DNA from: Lumnitzera littorea
Lineage: Eukaryota > Streptophyta > Magnoliopsida > Myrtales > Combretaceae
Direction: 5' to 3'
Assembly (NCBI GenBank): GCA_024138015.1
Contig: JAMXBB010000001.1
Span: 127,767,560 to 127,831,559 of the forward strand
Length of the DNA: 64,000 nucleotides
Part shown: one piece after another, positions 1 through 11,972 of the stretch
How the letters are laid out: each line of letters begins with the position of its first letter
How positions within the stretch are numbered: the first letter of the stretch is position 1
The notes under the pieces: generated by a model
The model's input: the letters and a program-made list of their open reading frames with translations, nothing else
What the model was told of the DNA's origin: nothing
Database searches by the model: none
Program-made: the position numbers and the translations under genes

Positions 1-598
1 TAGGTGCTGTACTTTTATTCCAAACTAGCAGTGCCCATACCACTTTAGGTCCTATTTCTTTGCAAAAAATAAGCTTCTTTAACACATGGACAGCTCTTTA
101 ACAGGTAACAACCTAAAATCTCCACTAGGCCTACCTTTTATGCAGGAGACATATGGAAGGCCAAACATAGCCCATGTTCTACATTTTTTGTTTCTTTAAT
201 TTAACAATGTGTGTTTTACCACTTTAGATATATTTTTGACATTTTCCCATTTCATATGCCCGGACATTCTTTTCACCTGCTTACTTGTTCATAGATAGCT
301 CTTTCAAATGCTCATGTTTCCTCAGACATAAACATCTAGTAGATATCTTTCTTTTGGTAATTTATTTAGATGTCTATGCAAGGGTAAGGTTGAGGGAAAT
401 AAGGATCAGTGAGCTGAGAGTGCAGATAAGCTACTGCTAACCAACATACTCTCCAGATGTATAAATTGCTTCTTTCTTTTCTTTCACTTGGTAGCATAAT
501 TACTGATCAGCTTTGCACCTGCCATTTTCTTTTTAGACAATATATTGGTTGTTCCTTCATATTACAAACTATGTGAAATTATGTGCTCATTCTGCCAG
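1..598 (+). other. Intron sequence of PMK at the window edge
   Basis: No coding segment is recognised here. The stretch ends in a pyrimidine-rich acceptor and AG at 597-598, directly before the first visible PMK exon, so it is best read as intron. The long introns 827-2402 and 2526-3359 likewise hold no recognisable gene. The former has a poly-T tract near 1249-1266 and a CA/TA-rich patch near 1490-1515. Confidence 0.6.
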
Positions 599-3500
599 TT
601 ACTGGGGGAACCTGGAACTGGAGGGTCATCCACACCATCAATGGTGGGTGCTGTTAAAAAGTGGCAGAAGGCTGATCCTCAGAAATCTCTCGAGACATGG
701 AAAAATTTGGCAGATTCTAATTCAACTCTTGAAACCCAATTCAATTTGTTAAGCAACCTAGCAGAAGAGAACTGGGATGTATATAAGAGCATGATTCAGA
801 AATGCAGCCTACTTAAAGCAGATAAGGTACTTGTTATAACTGATATCTATTCTTTGAAAGAAGATTCATTTAAGTTCATCAAAATCATTTGAGCTTGAAA
901 GATTTGATCCCTGGATGAGTTTATTATCTTCGATGTTACTTTATTAAATCCCTTCTGCAAGAGAAAACTATTTATTTTGTTTTCAAATTAGGAGCAACTG
1001 CAACATTTTAGATTCAGAAAGTATGTTGCTGATGTTGACACGGAATGTGCTATCACCTAGAAGTTCGTATATGTTCCTCCAGTGACAAGCATTTTTAACT
1101 CATCTAGAGGGTCCTGCTGTAAAAATGTACTAGACTGGCAAGTGACATACATATAGGAAATTATGCCAATAGGCAAAGTTTAAGGCAAGGAAAACTGCCT
1201 GATATTCTTTATTATGCTTTCTGGCCGCTTTGGTTATTGGTACTCTCTCTCTTTTTTTTTTTTTTTGATGAAATGGTGACTATTAAGCTTTTTTAGTGAA
1301 TAGAGATGTATAGATTTTCATGCTTCCTCTGATAGCTTCAGCCATATTATATTTGTATATTCAATGCCAGTCGATAGAGATATAAATGGAGGAAGTTTTG
1401 CTGTAAAAGGTTATCACCAGCGAATCAGATAGATGTTTCTTTTCCTGTCCATTTTCTCCTTTATCTGACTAGCTGCTGATTATATATAGATGCACACACA
1501 TATATACATACATATGTGTAGCTTTGCCATATTCTTAATATTATGATTCATTATCGCACTCTAGTTCAAGGCGTGTGTTTCTTCATTATGAAATTATATA
1601 AAGAATATGTCCTTTTATTAACTGCTCAGGATGATGCATTTTCAATTAGCACCACATTTGCTCCAGCTGCAGTGAAAGCATAGCTGTCTCACTTGAGTCA
1701 ATGCCCTTTTTCAAGTCATTTTGAACCCTCTAAAAGCTTAATATACCATTAGCTACCTTGATGGCAGTATTGGCATCACTGTAATACCACTGAAGGTAGC
1801 TTTAAGGCTATGCTCATTGTGCTTATCTAATATGGTAAAAATATCAAGAAAAGGCCCCTTTCCTGCCTCATCCTCTCTTAGGCGAAGGTCTTTGTTATCG
1901 AGAAATCAGAGCAAATCATTCTAGAATCCATCAGTTTTCAAGTTGAATATTCATTTTTTGAGCCAAACAATTTTGTATGTCAGCTAGAAAGCTCCATGGA
2001 TTAAATAGCCATGAGTACTGGAATGAACCTCCAGCAGAATGTAAATTGGATTTGTTGATGTGTCCCTTTCTACCCTACTTCCATGTCATGTAGATACTAT
2101 CCATGCATTTGATGAACTTTTCCTGTTGTATAAGTTGGCATCATTTCCTAGATGCATAATTTATCCATTCTTTTTTCAAGTTCTAGTAAATGGATTATTT
2201 TGCTAGACCATCTATGCTTGCCAGCAGATTTACTTACAGTAGCAATTAAGTAGGCAGATGTTTGACAAACTATGACAGTCCAGATGAATGCAGTACTTAT
2301 TTCTCTCATGTATCTGGTTATGTGATTCATTTTCCACATGTAATTTTCTTATATATGTTTGTATCTGCTGTACATGTGTTGCTTATCAAACATTATAAAC
2401 AGTGGATGGAGCTAGCCACTCAGCCAAGAGAGGAAGCTGTAGTTAAAGCTCTGTTAGGAGCAAGAGATACCATGCTGAAGATCAGATGTTATATGCGCCA
2501 GATGGGTGAATATGCTGGTGTCCCGGTAAGTTCCTCTTTACTCGTGTAAATTTCTATTCCTCCAAATGATGCATGTATTATAGTTGACATGACATGACAG
2601 TGATAGCTGCTATTAGATAATGTTACTTATCTACATTTATGGCAATTTAGGCAACTTTTAAGTGCTGCATTCAATATATTTTTGACACATGGGAAAGATA
2701 CCACTCATGTCAAATGAGCAGTGCATTCTGTACAACTTGGCCATTGAAAAGATTTTTCTCATCATGAGTATAAATTCATTTCTTGACGCCTCAAATGTTC
2801 ATGGAATTTATGGATTAATATCTAGAACAATCTGATGGGTCACAAATAAGGCCAGATACAACGACATATGTTTCTGAAATAAGAAATGTGTGGATGTATC
2901 AGTCAAAAGTTTATGAGAAGCTCCTACTGGCCACTTTTCTGTCTCTTTGAGATTATTCAACCTTGCATGATCTGATGACAAGAATTTCTCTTGAAATGTG
3001 TTGGTGTCCTAATGCTTAAAATCTAAAGTTTCTTGAATAATTTATCAAAGATGTACCACTATTTATCTACCTTTTTAATTTCTTTGAAGATGGTGTCCTT
3101 CTGGATTAAAGCATTGAGATTATAGTCAAGTCACTCAGCTCACTTCCCTAACAGGAAAAATGTCGTACAAATGGTTACTATTGTTTCTGTCATTCTGTTT
3201 TGTGCACATGGTATCAAGTGAATATCTGTGAATTATTAAATGCTTAATTCAGGGAATAGTCTGTTCCCTGATGAAGTCTGGAATCTTACAGGCTGCTAAA
3301 AGGGGCATTCTCATGATATTTTCCTTGGGTGACATACTTTGCCTTTTCCTGATTTGTAGATTGAACCTGAAATGCAAACAAAGTATCTAAATGCTACCAT
3401 GGAAATGGAAGGGGTTTTGTTAGCTGGGGTTCCTGGAGCTGGTGGGTTTGATGCCATCTTTGCGGTAACACTAGATGATTCTGACAGCAAAGTCTCGAAG

Positions 3501-3623
3501 GCATGGAGCTCGCTTAATATTCTGGCCATGTTAGTTAGAGAAGATCCCTGTGGTGTCTCATTAGAAAGTAGTGATCCGAGGACTAAGGAGATTACATCTA
3601 GTGTTTCCTCCATTCAGATATGA
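599..3623 (+). CDS. PMK: Phosphomevalonate kinase, C-terminal part (5' end outside window)
   Basis: Phosphorylates mevalonate 5-phosphate to the diphosphate in the mevalonate pathway that feeds cytosolic isoprenoid and sterol synthesis. Three exons are read with GT-AG borders and intact frame: 599-826, 2403-2525 and 3360-3623 (stop TGA 3621-3623), together 204 residues. The first carries the GHMP-kinase glycine-rich segment LGEPGTGGSSTPSMVG. The second reads WMELATQPREEAVVKALL. The third holds the C-terminal GHMP motif LLAGVPGAGGFDAIFA and ends in SSIQI. These match plant phosphomevalonate kinases as I know them. The N-terminal half, including the start and earlier exons, must lie upstream of base 1; nothing coding was seen in 1-598. 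All splice phases between the three exons are 0. No break or missing motif is seen in the visible part, so the gene is probably functional. Confidence 0.93.
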
Positions 3624-4025
3624 TTGATCCCCATTTTGAGTGTATAATGAGAATAAGAGCTTTTGATTCAACATTTGTTGTAGAGTAACTTTATGTATGA
3701 AAATGTTTAAAGCTCAAGGACCTCCATGTAGATTTCATCCTCCGAGATAGTTCCAAAACATTCTTATTTCACTTCCACTTCACCATGCACTGTTTCCAAT
3801 CATCTTGTTGTTACCACGTCGATCCTTGTAGAGAGAAGACTAATGGAGTTCCTCCATGACAATGATATGAAGAACAGAACAATTTTTCAACGGTACATCT
3901 ACTACGGTGATGCTATAGGGGGTTTCCCACAGCTAGATAGCTCTATGCCTTAATGTTTAAAAGTTTACACCTCAGGTTCAAAGTACTCTGCGAGTATAGG
4001 AATACATAAATTAAGAAATTGAAAG
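3624..4025. other. PMK 3' flank
   Basis: Presumed 3' untranslated region of PMK and a short spacer before the PPR relic, which lies tail-to-tail with PMK. I see no further coding sequence or repeat. Confidence 0.5.
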
Positions 4026-4930
4026 ATGCAACAATGCAAGAGCAAGTTCTATCTTTGAATTTGAAATAGTGGAATTGATGTCAATCTCTCCCAGTAATTT
4101 CACAATTATAGATTGTTGGTATATACTTTGTGTAATAGCAGCAATCACTAGACCCTGAAGTCTCTGGTTATTTTTAATTGGACAGCCCTGTGATTAAAGC
4201 ATAAGAACCAACACAAACTGCTAGCTTTCTATCGTGTTCTTTCAATCTTCTTGTCTTCTTCATCTAACATCAAGCAAAATTGAGATGTATCCGAGGAGTA
4301 CCTGCCAAACTTCGATTGCTATTTCATTTGGTGAATCATCTTAAATGCCGTTTTTCTGCAGAAGCATCATGTCTTGGGAGAAATTCATACAGCTTTCTCC
4401 CCACTTATATCACGCTAAACCCAGACGCCTGTGCAATGCTGTTCCTTACGATTTCCTTGCAGATTCTGGAAAACATCAACTCATTTTGCCTCCCAGAGTC
4501 CCGTGCATACATATTTGAAGAGACTGTAATCACCTGGATTACTTGAGTTTAATTGGAATAGGTGTCCGGCAGCAATCTCCCCTTTATCTATGTCATGATG
4601 AATTGTAACATCACTGGTAAGGCTCCTCCATGTAATATCGTTTGGCTTCATCGGCATGCTTTCGATGAGGTTTAAGGCTTACCCTAATTCCCCTGCTTGC
4701 TCTAGGAGGTCAATCATGCAGCCAAAATGCTGGATTGTAGCTCCACTTCTATGCTCACATCTCATTTTCTCAATACACTGAAGACTCTCATGAGAAGGCC
4801 TTCGTGACCACGGCACTCAACAATCCAACAAACACAACATTATCTAGTTCAAGACCTTCTTCAAGCATATCTGAGAAAATTCTCAAAGTTGCTCTGCCTT
4901 GTCCTTACACGGCGAAACCTGAGATCCTCG
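4026..4930 (-). pseudogene. DYW-class pentatricopeptide repeat gene relic (C-terminal end only)
   Basis: Reading the minus strand from about 4930 down gives, across several frameshifts and stops, a clear PPR-E/E+/DYW C-terminus. First comes a PPR motif ending IFSDMLEEGLELDNVVFVGL (about 4811-4882). It is followed by GCMIDLLEQAG (near 4710-4740), ESMPMKPNDITWRSL (about 4620-4665) and GEIAAGHLFQLNSSNPGDYS (about 4515-4580). Further on are degraded IHQMK, LDEEDKK and ITRDFRV blocks, a DCHTYTK-like YYTKYI segment, EITGRD, and finally FKDRTCSC (4036-4055), where functional proteins continue to the DYW terminus. Such proteins bind organellar RNA and support C-to-U editing. Everything N-terminal of the last two or so repeats is missing, and many stops are present, so this is dead. 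It lies tail-to-tail with PMK. From memory Arabidopsis also has a DYW PPR gene (At1g31920) beside PMK (At1g31910). Confidence 0.85.
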
Positions 4931-5373
4931 CACAGTAAGATGTCTGGTTTTTTATTTTTATATTCTTGAATGAACACAACCATTTTATCGATTTATGCAA
5001 TGTATGAACCATATAGTCATCTTCATAAATGATGAACACGTACACGCGTGCACGCAGAGAAACACACACAAACTGTTATACTCTCTTCAGGTCTTCATTA
5101 TCACTAACAATTCATTTCGCCTAAAAGCAATAAGCATTCATGCCACGATACTAAAATAGGGTGAGCTGCTATGTGACAACTCTACGAAGCAACGATTGTT
5201 TCACTCATCTGGTCAATGTAATTACCGTGTGTTTATTTTGCAGAAACGTTTTTCAAACCTTTTCGGAGTTGTTGTAATAAAAGATTTAGAACTATCATAT
5301 ATATTAATATAGGATCTTAAAATGCTGCAGTTGTTAGGGTATTTAGTTGCATGCAATGATAAAAGATGGAGGC
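4931..5373. other. Spacer between PPR relic and MULE
   Basis: No gene is seen. There is a CA-rich patch near 5040-5070. The last nine bases, 5365-5373, are one copy of the MULE target-site duplication. Confidence 0.5.
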
Positions 5374-5458
5374 GAGTTTTATACGAATATAAGTCATTTT
5401 CTAAAAAATATTACAGAAAAGTGCCCCTTGTGAATAATATTACCAATATGGTATCGTA
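5374..5458. repeat. Left terminal inverted repeat of the MULE
   Basis: Starts GAGTTTTATACGAATAT and runs to the word ACCAATATGG. Its reverse complement aligns to 11890-11972 with scattered mismatches, sharing GTAATATT and TACCATATT blocks. Confidence 0.85.
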
Positions 5459-6199
5459 AAAACATGTGTTTTTGTTTTATTTTTAAATTGAAAACGTATG
5501 CAATGCATGCATCTTCAGCTTTAGTTATGGACAATTAAATTGAAGGCACATGGACTGTACGTGCTTTCAGTTATTTGAAAACATTGAAAGCGCATATAGT
5601 ACATATATCTTCAAATAACTTAAAATTGAAGGGTTCTATAACTGAAGGTATAACTATTGCATGCGCCTTTAATATATCAAATATATATACCTTAATGCGT
5701 GCAAGTAGAGTTCATTCTCACTTCTATCAATTTTTGAAATATCTAAAATATAGAGAAAATTCGAGAAAACTCATAATTGAAGTATCGAATTATTTTTTAA
5801 CGCTAGTGTATGTCTTAAACAGGTAATCATTCATAACTTGTAGCTGTGATTTTTTTTTTTGTTTGTAATTTTAGTAATAATCCACATTATGCGATCTTTT
5901 TTTTTAGAAAAGAAATTATTGCTGTATTACATATACTTTGTAGTTATAGATATACCATAAGTTATGTAAATTATTAATATTTCATGAAAATTTATTATAT
6001 TTTCTCTAAATTAAAGCATTTTTTGTGTTTCGATAGATGAGTTATACGAATGTAGGTATGAAAAATCGTAGAATTTAGGTAGAGATTGTTATGTATATAT
6101 ATATTTTTAGCATTTGTAATGTATTGGGTCAAATTAATGAGTTAAAATTAAATAGTACGCGACGTAGTTTAACGAGATGACTTTATGCATTTTGTAAAG

Positions 6200-9030
6200 T
6201 TATTTCTCGGTGTGTAGATAAAGTTTTTAATATCATCTAAATATTTGGTTCATCATGACATTATTGAGGTGGAAATGACAAATTGCGTCAAATTTATTGT
6301 CTATGTGAACAAAAATATTGTGATAGGTAGCTAGGGGCTGAGGTATGACAAGGAGCTCATTAAAAAGTTGGAAATGATGAAGGATTTGAACTTCTCTCAT
6401 TTCAATTGAAGAATTTGTGGATTTACTGGAGTTAACCCAAGTGGTGTTAAACTCATGCACAAGCATCCTGTTTTCTATAATGCTGGAGTTACCTATAAGT
6501 TGGTGGCCATTAAAAATAATTAGGATGTTGAGAATTTCATTGAGATAGCCAAGTCTTTTGGAAAACGGAATATTCAGAAAGTGTACATAAGACATATCAG
6601 GAAATTGAGTGCTTGAGACAAATATAAAAAACATGAGCCAGACAATCCAACCCTTTTGGATTTTAATGTGCATTCAATAATGACCGATGTAAAGTAAACA
6701 AATGTAGATCTGTCAAATAAATTGCATATAGATTTCTTAGAGTACGAGTATGTAAATATCACAAAAGAACAGCTTGACAAAGCATTGGATCCCATTATCG
6801 AACATGAAAAGTCTTATGATTCGTATATGGAGAGAATGCATATAGACATAAATGTCAACAATGATGGGCAAGATAAGGCAGATGAAGATGGTGATGAAGA
6901 TGATGTTATCCTCGAAAATGACCACGTTGAGGATTTAAGAGAGCCCCAGGTGAGACCATATGTTGTTAGGAGCAGTGTGTTGGTTCGGCCATTTTGCGAA
7001 GATAGCTCAAGTAGGCCTCATTATCATACTGGTGAAGTATTATTTAATAGTCAGTTTCAGGACTTTCTACAAATAAATAAATTTGGTGGACAGGCTTATG
7101 AGAGAATTTACCCCATTTTATAACGGCCAGTACGATGATAGTGGCTACATAACATTTGAGAGAAATGTTAATTAAATGTGTAGCAACATCAGCAGTGCAG
7201 ATGACTTAATTGTTAGTATGCGTTTAAACACGAAGAAAGATCTTATAGATATGGCGAAGTTGTTCCACTTAAAGAACCACTGTGATTTTCATGTGGACAT
7301 TTTGAAACCGACTGTATACACGGGTTGCTGTAATAAGAAAGCATAAGGTTGTAAGTAGAGGTTATGGGCTTATTTGAAGAAAATATAGAGTCTTTTCAAA
7401 ATAACAATTCTAAAGGGTCCGCACATTTGTGTGAATCCGATGATAAACTAGGATCATCCTTAGCTCGACATCAACAAAATGGCTAGGCTATTTATCAATA
7501 GTGTACGGAAAAACCTTGATGTTAAGATACCTAATTTTGCAGTTAATACACAAAATATGTATGGATATACAGTAAGTAATAGAAGGGTTTTCGAGGCTAA
7601 GAGGAAAGCTGTTGAGATGAAATATGGTAACTGAGAGAAGTCGTATAGTGAGTTGTCGAGACTATTAAATGCAATGAAATTGAGCAATTCGAGGACACAA
7701 GTGGATTAGGGTTAGAGTAGTTCATCAAAGCAAGGTGAGTCCCAATTTAAGTAGATTTTCTAAACATTCAGTCCATGTGTAGAAGCCTTCAAATACTGTC
7801 GGCCTATTGTATGTGTCGATGGCATAATCTTATATGGAAAGTATGGGCATAAGTTGTTAGTAGCTTGTAGTATGGATGGAGGCAATTTAATAGTTCCATT
7901 GGCCTTTACTCTTGTTGACATAAAATCGGCAGAAACTTGGAGGTGGTTCCTACATAAGCTTAAAGTGCATGTAGTCGACTAGAAAGGGAAAACCTTATGT
8001 CTTATATCCAATAGAGCATCAAGTATTGATTCCGCGTACAAGGAACCATCAGTAGGCTGGCAGCCACCTTTTGTAGTTTGGAAATATTGCCTGTGGCATG
8101 TTGCTAGTAACTTCAATACGATCTACAAAAACCAATCATGTAAGAAACTTGTATGGTTTGCAAGTATTTAGGCATAAGAAGGGAAATTTAAACGTTTCAT
8201 GGAGAAGTTAGCATAGGCTAGTGAAGATACTCCCGTGTGGTTCAATAATATTGATTTGGGCAGGTAGACACTTGCATATGATGAATATTATCATTTTAGA
8301 TACATGACATCAAATATTGTCGAGAGTTATAACTCTATTTTGAAATCAGTGCGTGGATTACCCGTCATTGTATTAGCAAAGAAGATATTTTACATCTATA
8401 TCACTATTGGGAGGAGAGGTATAAGAACGCCAAGGAGGTAATCAATTTAGCAAGATCTACACTGATTACGCTCTAAAGATGTATGAAACATAGAGAGGGC
8501 GAGCAAGTGCACATAAAGTTATTTCATTCAGCTTCTAAAACAGTCTTTTCGAGATTTTAATTGGCAGTTGAATGATTATGATAGGCTTAAAGGGAGGAGG
8601 AAGGATACATATAGTTGACTTTAAGGCTCGCACATGCACTTATCAGAAGTGGCAAATATATAGGATCCCCTGCTCTCATTTATATGCTGTTGCTGCTAGC
8701 GTGAGGATGGATAGCAAATTGGCAATAGAGCTATGATATAAGTAGGCAAACCAGATAGATTGTTGTCGAGCTTATTTTTACTCGATTAGTGACGAGTTGA
8801 ATTGGCCACAAATTAGTTTCTCTTATCTCCACTTGAACATTGACTTATTATGAAAGAAAAGTAAACCTAGGCGTAAGCGATATTATATGGAGATGGACAT
8901 TTGAGAGCGATCGAACAAATCTAGATGCAGCGCATGTGGGTATGAAGGATATAATAAGAGGAGATGTCCAGAGATTCATAGGGTTGATACATATTTCTTT
9001 TCTGTCTAGGCATTACATTATAATGCATGC
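6200..9030 (+). pseudogene. MULE transposase relic (MuDR type)
   Basis: Plus-strand frames read through stops show the family's order of parts. An N-terminal region contains DVENFIEIAKSFG (about 6520-6560) and an acidic stretch (about 6860-6935). A DNA-binding part follows: MRLNTKKDLIDMAKLFH (about 7218-7270), HICVNP, then ARLFINSVRKNLDV and RVFEAKRKAVEMKYGN (about 7480-7635). The transposase core spans 7770-8400: RPIVCVDGIILYGKYG holds the first catalytic Asp, then GNLIVPLAFTLVDIKSAETW and CLWHVASNFN. The core has stops at 7980, 8169, 8175, 8214 and 8265. The second catalytic position reads ISNR where ISDR is expected. A SWIM zinc finger, CTYQKWQIYRIPCSH, lies at 8635-8679 after at least one frameshift. 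The enzyme cut and joined DNA; this copy cannot. Confidence 0.87.
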
Positions 9031-9089
9031 ATAAGTATAATAAGATGCACTTTTTTTTTTATGTCTACTAAACATGTTTGTATGTGCTC

Positions 9090-11110
9090 GCAAGATATTT
9101 GGAGCCAGGATCTATCAATCTATGTGTACATACGAGGCAGGCCAATCATTGTTCAAAGGCTGTCTGGAAGAGTAGGGTGAGTAATGTCATTATCATTTGC
9201 AATCAAAATTTTCATTAAAGCCGTGTTACTTGCTAACTCCATTAAATGTTTGTATATGAGGTTGCCTATGCATTACGAGTGTGGTATAGTGAGATGTTAT
9301 TACGTAAGGATATATGAGATATTCCTTTACATCCTAGGGTAAAGCCTTTCGTACGGAAGGCTAGATTATAGGGAGTTGCACAATTTCCATTTGTTATGTT
9401 GTACAAGCATCTAATTACGGTTCTAGTTAAGAGATGGAGGCCCGAGACACATACATTCCACCTATCCACTGGAGATGTGATCATTACACTGCAAGATATT
9501 GAGGTCCAGTTCGGACTTCTAGTTGAGGGTTTCACGGTAGTAGGTCGGACAAAGATGGATGATGAGGAGAGCTGAGCTGATGTAAGGGGAAAACTGCTGT
9601 GCATGAGGCTTGCTCAGATGAGTGGTGCTTGTTTATCTCTTACATGGTTGCAGGAGCACTTTCGGGTACTTCCTCATATGGTGGATGACAAGACAATCTA
9701 ACAATACGCGTATGCTTATATACTCATCTTGATGGGAAGATTCATATTTGCGGATAAATACTTTATTCTTATTTACCTGATATTCCTGCCATTGCTAGAT
9801 GACTTCTTTGTAGTTAAGCAGTTTAGCTAAGGTGGCGCTTGCTTAGCATGGTTGTATCGATAGATATGCTTTGCCTTGTAATCTGACGCTCATGAGCTTG
9901 GAGGGGCCGCAACTCTACTTTCGGTTTGGGCTTGGGATAAATTCCTACGTGTCACTCCCTTTAGTCGATACGGGTTTATTATCCACAAGGATAAGCCATT
10001 GGTTGCTAGATGGAGGGTAGTACGTGATACTACTTAGCATCCGATGTATATAGTAGATGCATACCGCACAGCGTTTCACATGCTGACAACGCAACAAGTA
10101 CGATGTGATAAGTTATCCTCTTTGCTGTCCTTTTGTCAGACGTAAGTGCTAACCCTTGTTGTTTCGTTGATTGTTTCTTTTCTTTTCTTTTTTTTTGTGC
10201 TCATTGAGTTATTAAGGAGCCTTATACGGAGGAGTTGCTGCCTCACTTTTGCATTGCTAGGTGACACATTTCGACTGCTCGAGTACCACTTATATGTTTC
10301 TACATCATTGATTGGTGCTTTTCAAACCGTATCGTTAGGCAGTTTGGTAGATACTAGTACCCCCCATAGGATGTCGACACATCTTAGTAGCTCCACCAGT
10401 TGGACCTCTGAGGTAGATACATTCGTGCTTAGAGACAAAAACATAGATTCTTAGTACACATCCAGGGTCTTTGAGGGGTCAACGGGAGTTATTGGCCATG
10501 GTACAGAGATATCACCCGGCATTATATTACATACCAGGGAGCTGTCATCAGTCAGCTAGTAAGTACATGTGAAATCGTCTATTATTTTCTACACTTGTGT
10601 GTACTTGTTATCATATATTCTAACACCTGTTTTTCTACTTATTTCGGGTCGACTCACTTAGGAGTGTGCGATTGGCACCCGACTATCCTACAACACTGGG
10701 TATTGCAAATAAGGCATTTCAGTTTGTTGAGCAGTATAGTAGCTTCATCCTCTACCTACAGCATAGAGGCGTACAATAGTCACACCATGTAAACTATGGT
10801 GGAGAGCAGAGACTACCTGCGAACGAGGATATGCCAACTCTTTGTATATTACATAGGGGTAGAGCTAGAGTTCGAAGAGGCAGGGCTCGATCAGAATGTC
10901 GTCAAACGGACCTCAATAACGATATCCCATCACATGAGCATCATTCCGTTGACCTTGGGCAGATCAGTAGGGGATATAGCATATACTTTGGGTTAGGAGT
11001 TGCCTCTACTTCAAGAGTTGGATCTAGCTTTAGGGTTGGATCTAGCTCTTACATAACTCTCGAGTTCCATCAATATCTTAATCTTGCAACTCCATTAACA
11101 CCTCAAAAGT
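9090..11110 (+). pseudogene. Plant mobile domain (PMD / MAIN-like) gene relic inside the MULE
   Basis: Downstream of the transposase and in the same orientation, frames read through stops give the plant mobile domain. VKRWRPETHTFHLSTGDV and ITLQDIEVQFGLLVEGF lie at 9428-9535. CLSLTWLQEHF and RFIFADKYF (9630-9770) follow, then ACLAWLYR, DAHELGGAATLLSVWAWDKF (9835-9945) and ARVPLICFYIIDWCFSNR (10275-10330), the counterpart of the PLICFHIVEWHQPDR block. LHQLDLRGR and WPWYRDITRHYIT (10395-10530) follow. The C-terminal tail near 10800-11108 is low-similarity. PMD proteins are either host factors of the MAIN family or parts of transposons, and their biochemical role is uncertain. Several premature stops, including Trp-to-TAG positions, show decay. 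Confidence 0.83.
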
Positions 11111-11889
11111 GACGTTCTACCCTAATACAGTTATCCATGGGCGAAGGCATCAGTTAGTTGCATCCAACCCCTCCAGTTAACCTAATTTCTTCTAGGGAGC
11201 TTGATCTCGACGATTTACCACCTCAACCTACTAGTCACAACATAGACAAGGTGTTCACTTCTTTTTTGTGCCGTGAGGACCTTCACATGGCATAGGCGAC
11301 AATAGATATGTTTTGTCTATTTTTTTCTTTTCTCCTTTTTTGGCCATTGTACTGACGTTAACACTGAGTTATGATAAATTTTATGTATATACTGATTATT
11401 CGAAATACAATTTAGTTTTCATTAGAGATCGCAGTTCAATGTATTGTTTATTTATGCCGGCATTACAATTTGCAATTATTTTTTTTCTATAACCGACTCA
11501 CATGGTCATTAGATGATTATTCGGTGCGCCAATTTCTTTCCCACTTGTTATCTTTGTTGAGGCATTCCACCAACTATGATTTTATGCAATTAATTTCTAT
11601 AACAAACTTTCTCTTTGCAGTATATGGTTGGAAGTTCATTATTATGTTTAATAGCAATTATTTTTAATTACAAGTTATCCTAATTTTGAAAATTTTACAT
11701 TGAAGATGCATTTAGTATATACGCCTTTAGTTCAATGTTTAGATTGAACACGTATCTAATGCCTATGCCTTCAGTTCAAATTTTAACTTCATAGCACATT
11801 GAAGGTCATACTGAATGTGTATATACTAGATGTGTCTTCAATTTAAAAACTAAGGACAACTGAAGGTTTATGCTACGTATGTATTTTTA

Positions 11890-11972
11890 TTATACCATAT
11901 TAGTAATATTTTCCACAATAGACTCTTTTCCGTAATAATTTTCGAAAAAAAACCCATATTTGTATAAAACTC
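11890..11972. repeat. Right terminal inverted repeat of the MULE
   Basis: Begins with the block TATACCATATTAGTAATATT and ends ATTTGTATAAAACTC at 11972. It mirrors the left end, and the 9-bp target duplication copy TATGAAGGC follows at 11973-11981. Confidence 0.85.

Larger units (their letters stand above)
5374..11972 (+). mobile_element. Complete but decayed Mutator-like element (MULE) with transposase and PMD relics
   Basis: The 6.6-kb element is delimited by terminal inverted repeats. The left end GAGTTTTATACGAATAT (5374 onward) is mirrored at the right end, which on the minus strand from 11972 starts GAGTTTTATACAAATAT. The two ends remain alignable for about 85 bases (5374-5458 against 11972-11890) and more loosely for roughly 250-300. 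Flanking 9-mers are GATGGAGGC (5365-5373) and TATGAAGGC (11973-11981), seven of nine identical, which fits the 9-bp duplication typical of Mutator insertions after long decay. Inside, in the same orientation, lie a MULE transposase relic (about 6200-9030) and a plant-mobile-domain gene relic (about 9090-11110). Both subterminal regions are rich in TTGAAG / CTTCAGTT words. Everything coding is interrupted by stops, so the element is not autonomous now. Confidence 0.88.

Noticed and set aside
4280..4546. An 88-codon plus-strand frame
   Set aside because: It lies antisense to the PPR relic, which explains its composition.
6233..6673. A 146-codon minus-strand frame
   Set aside because: It is antisense to the MULE transposase relic and contains no recognisable domain.
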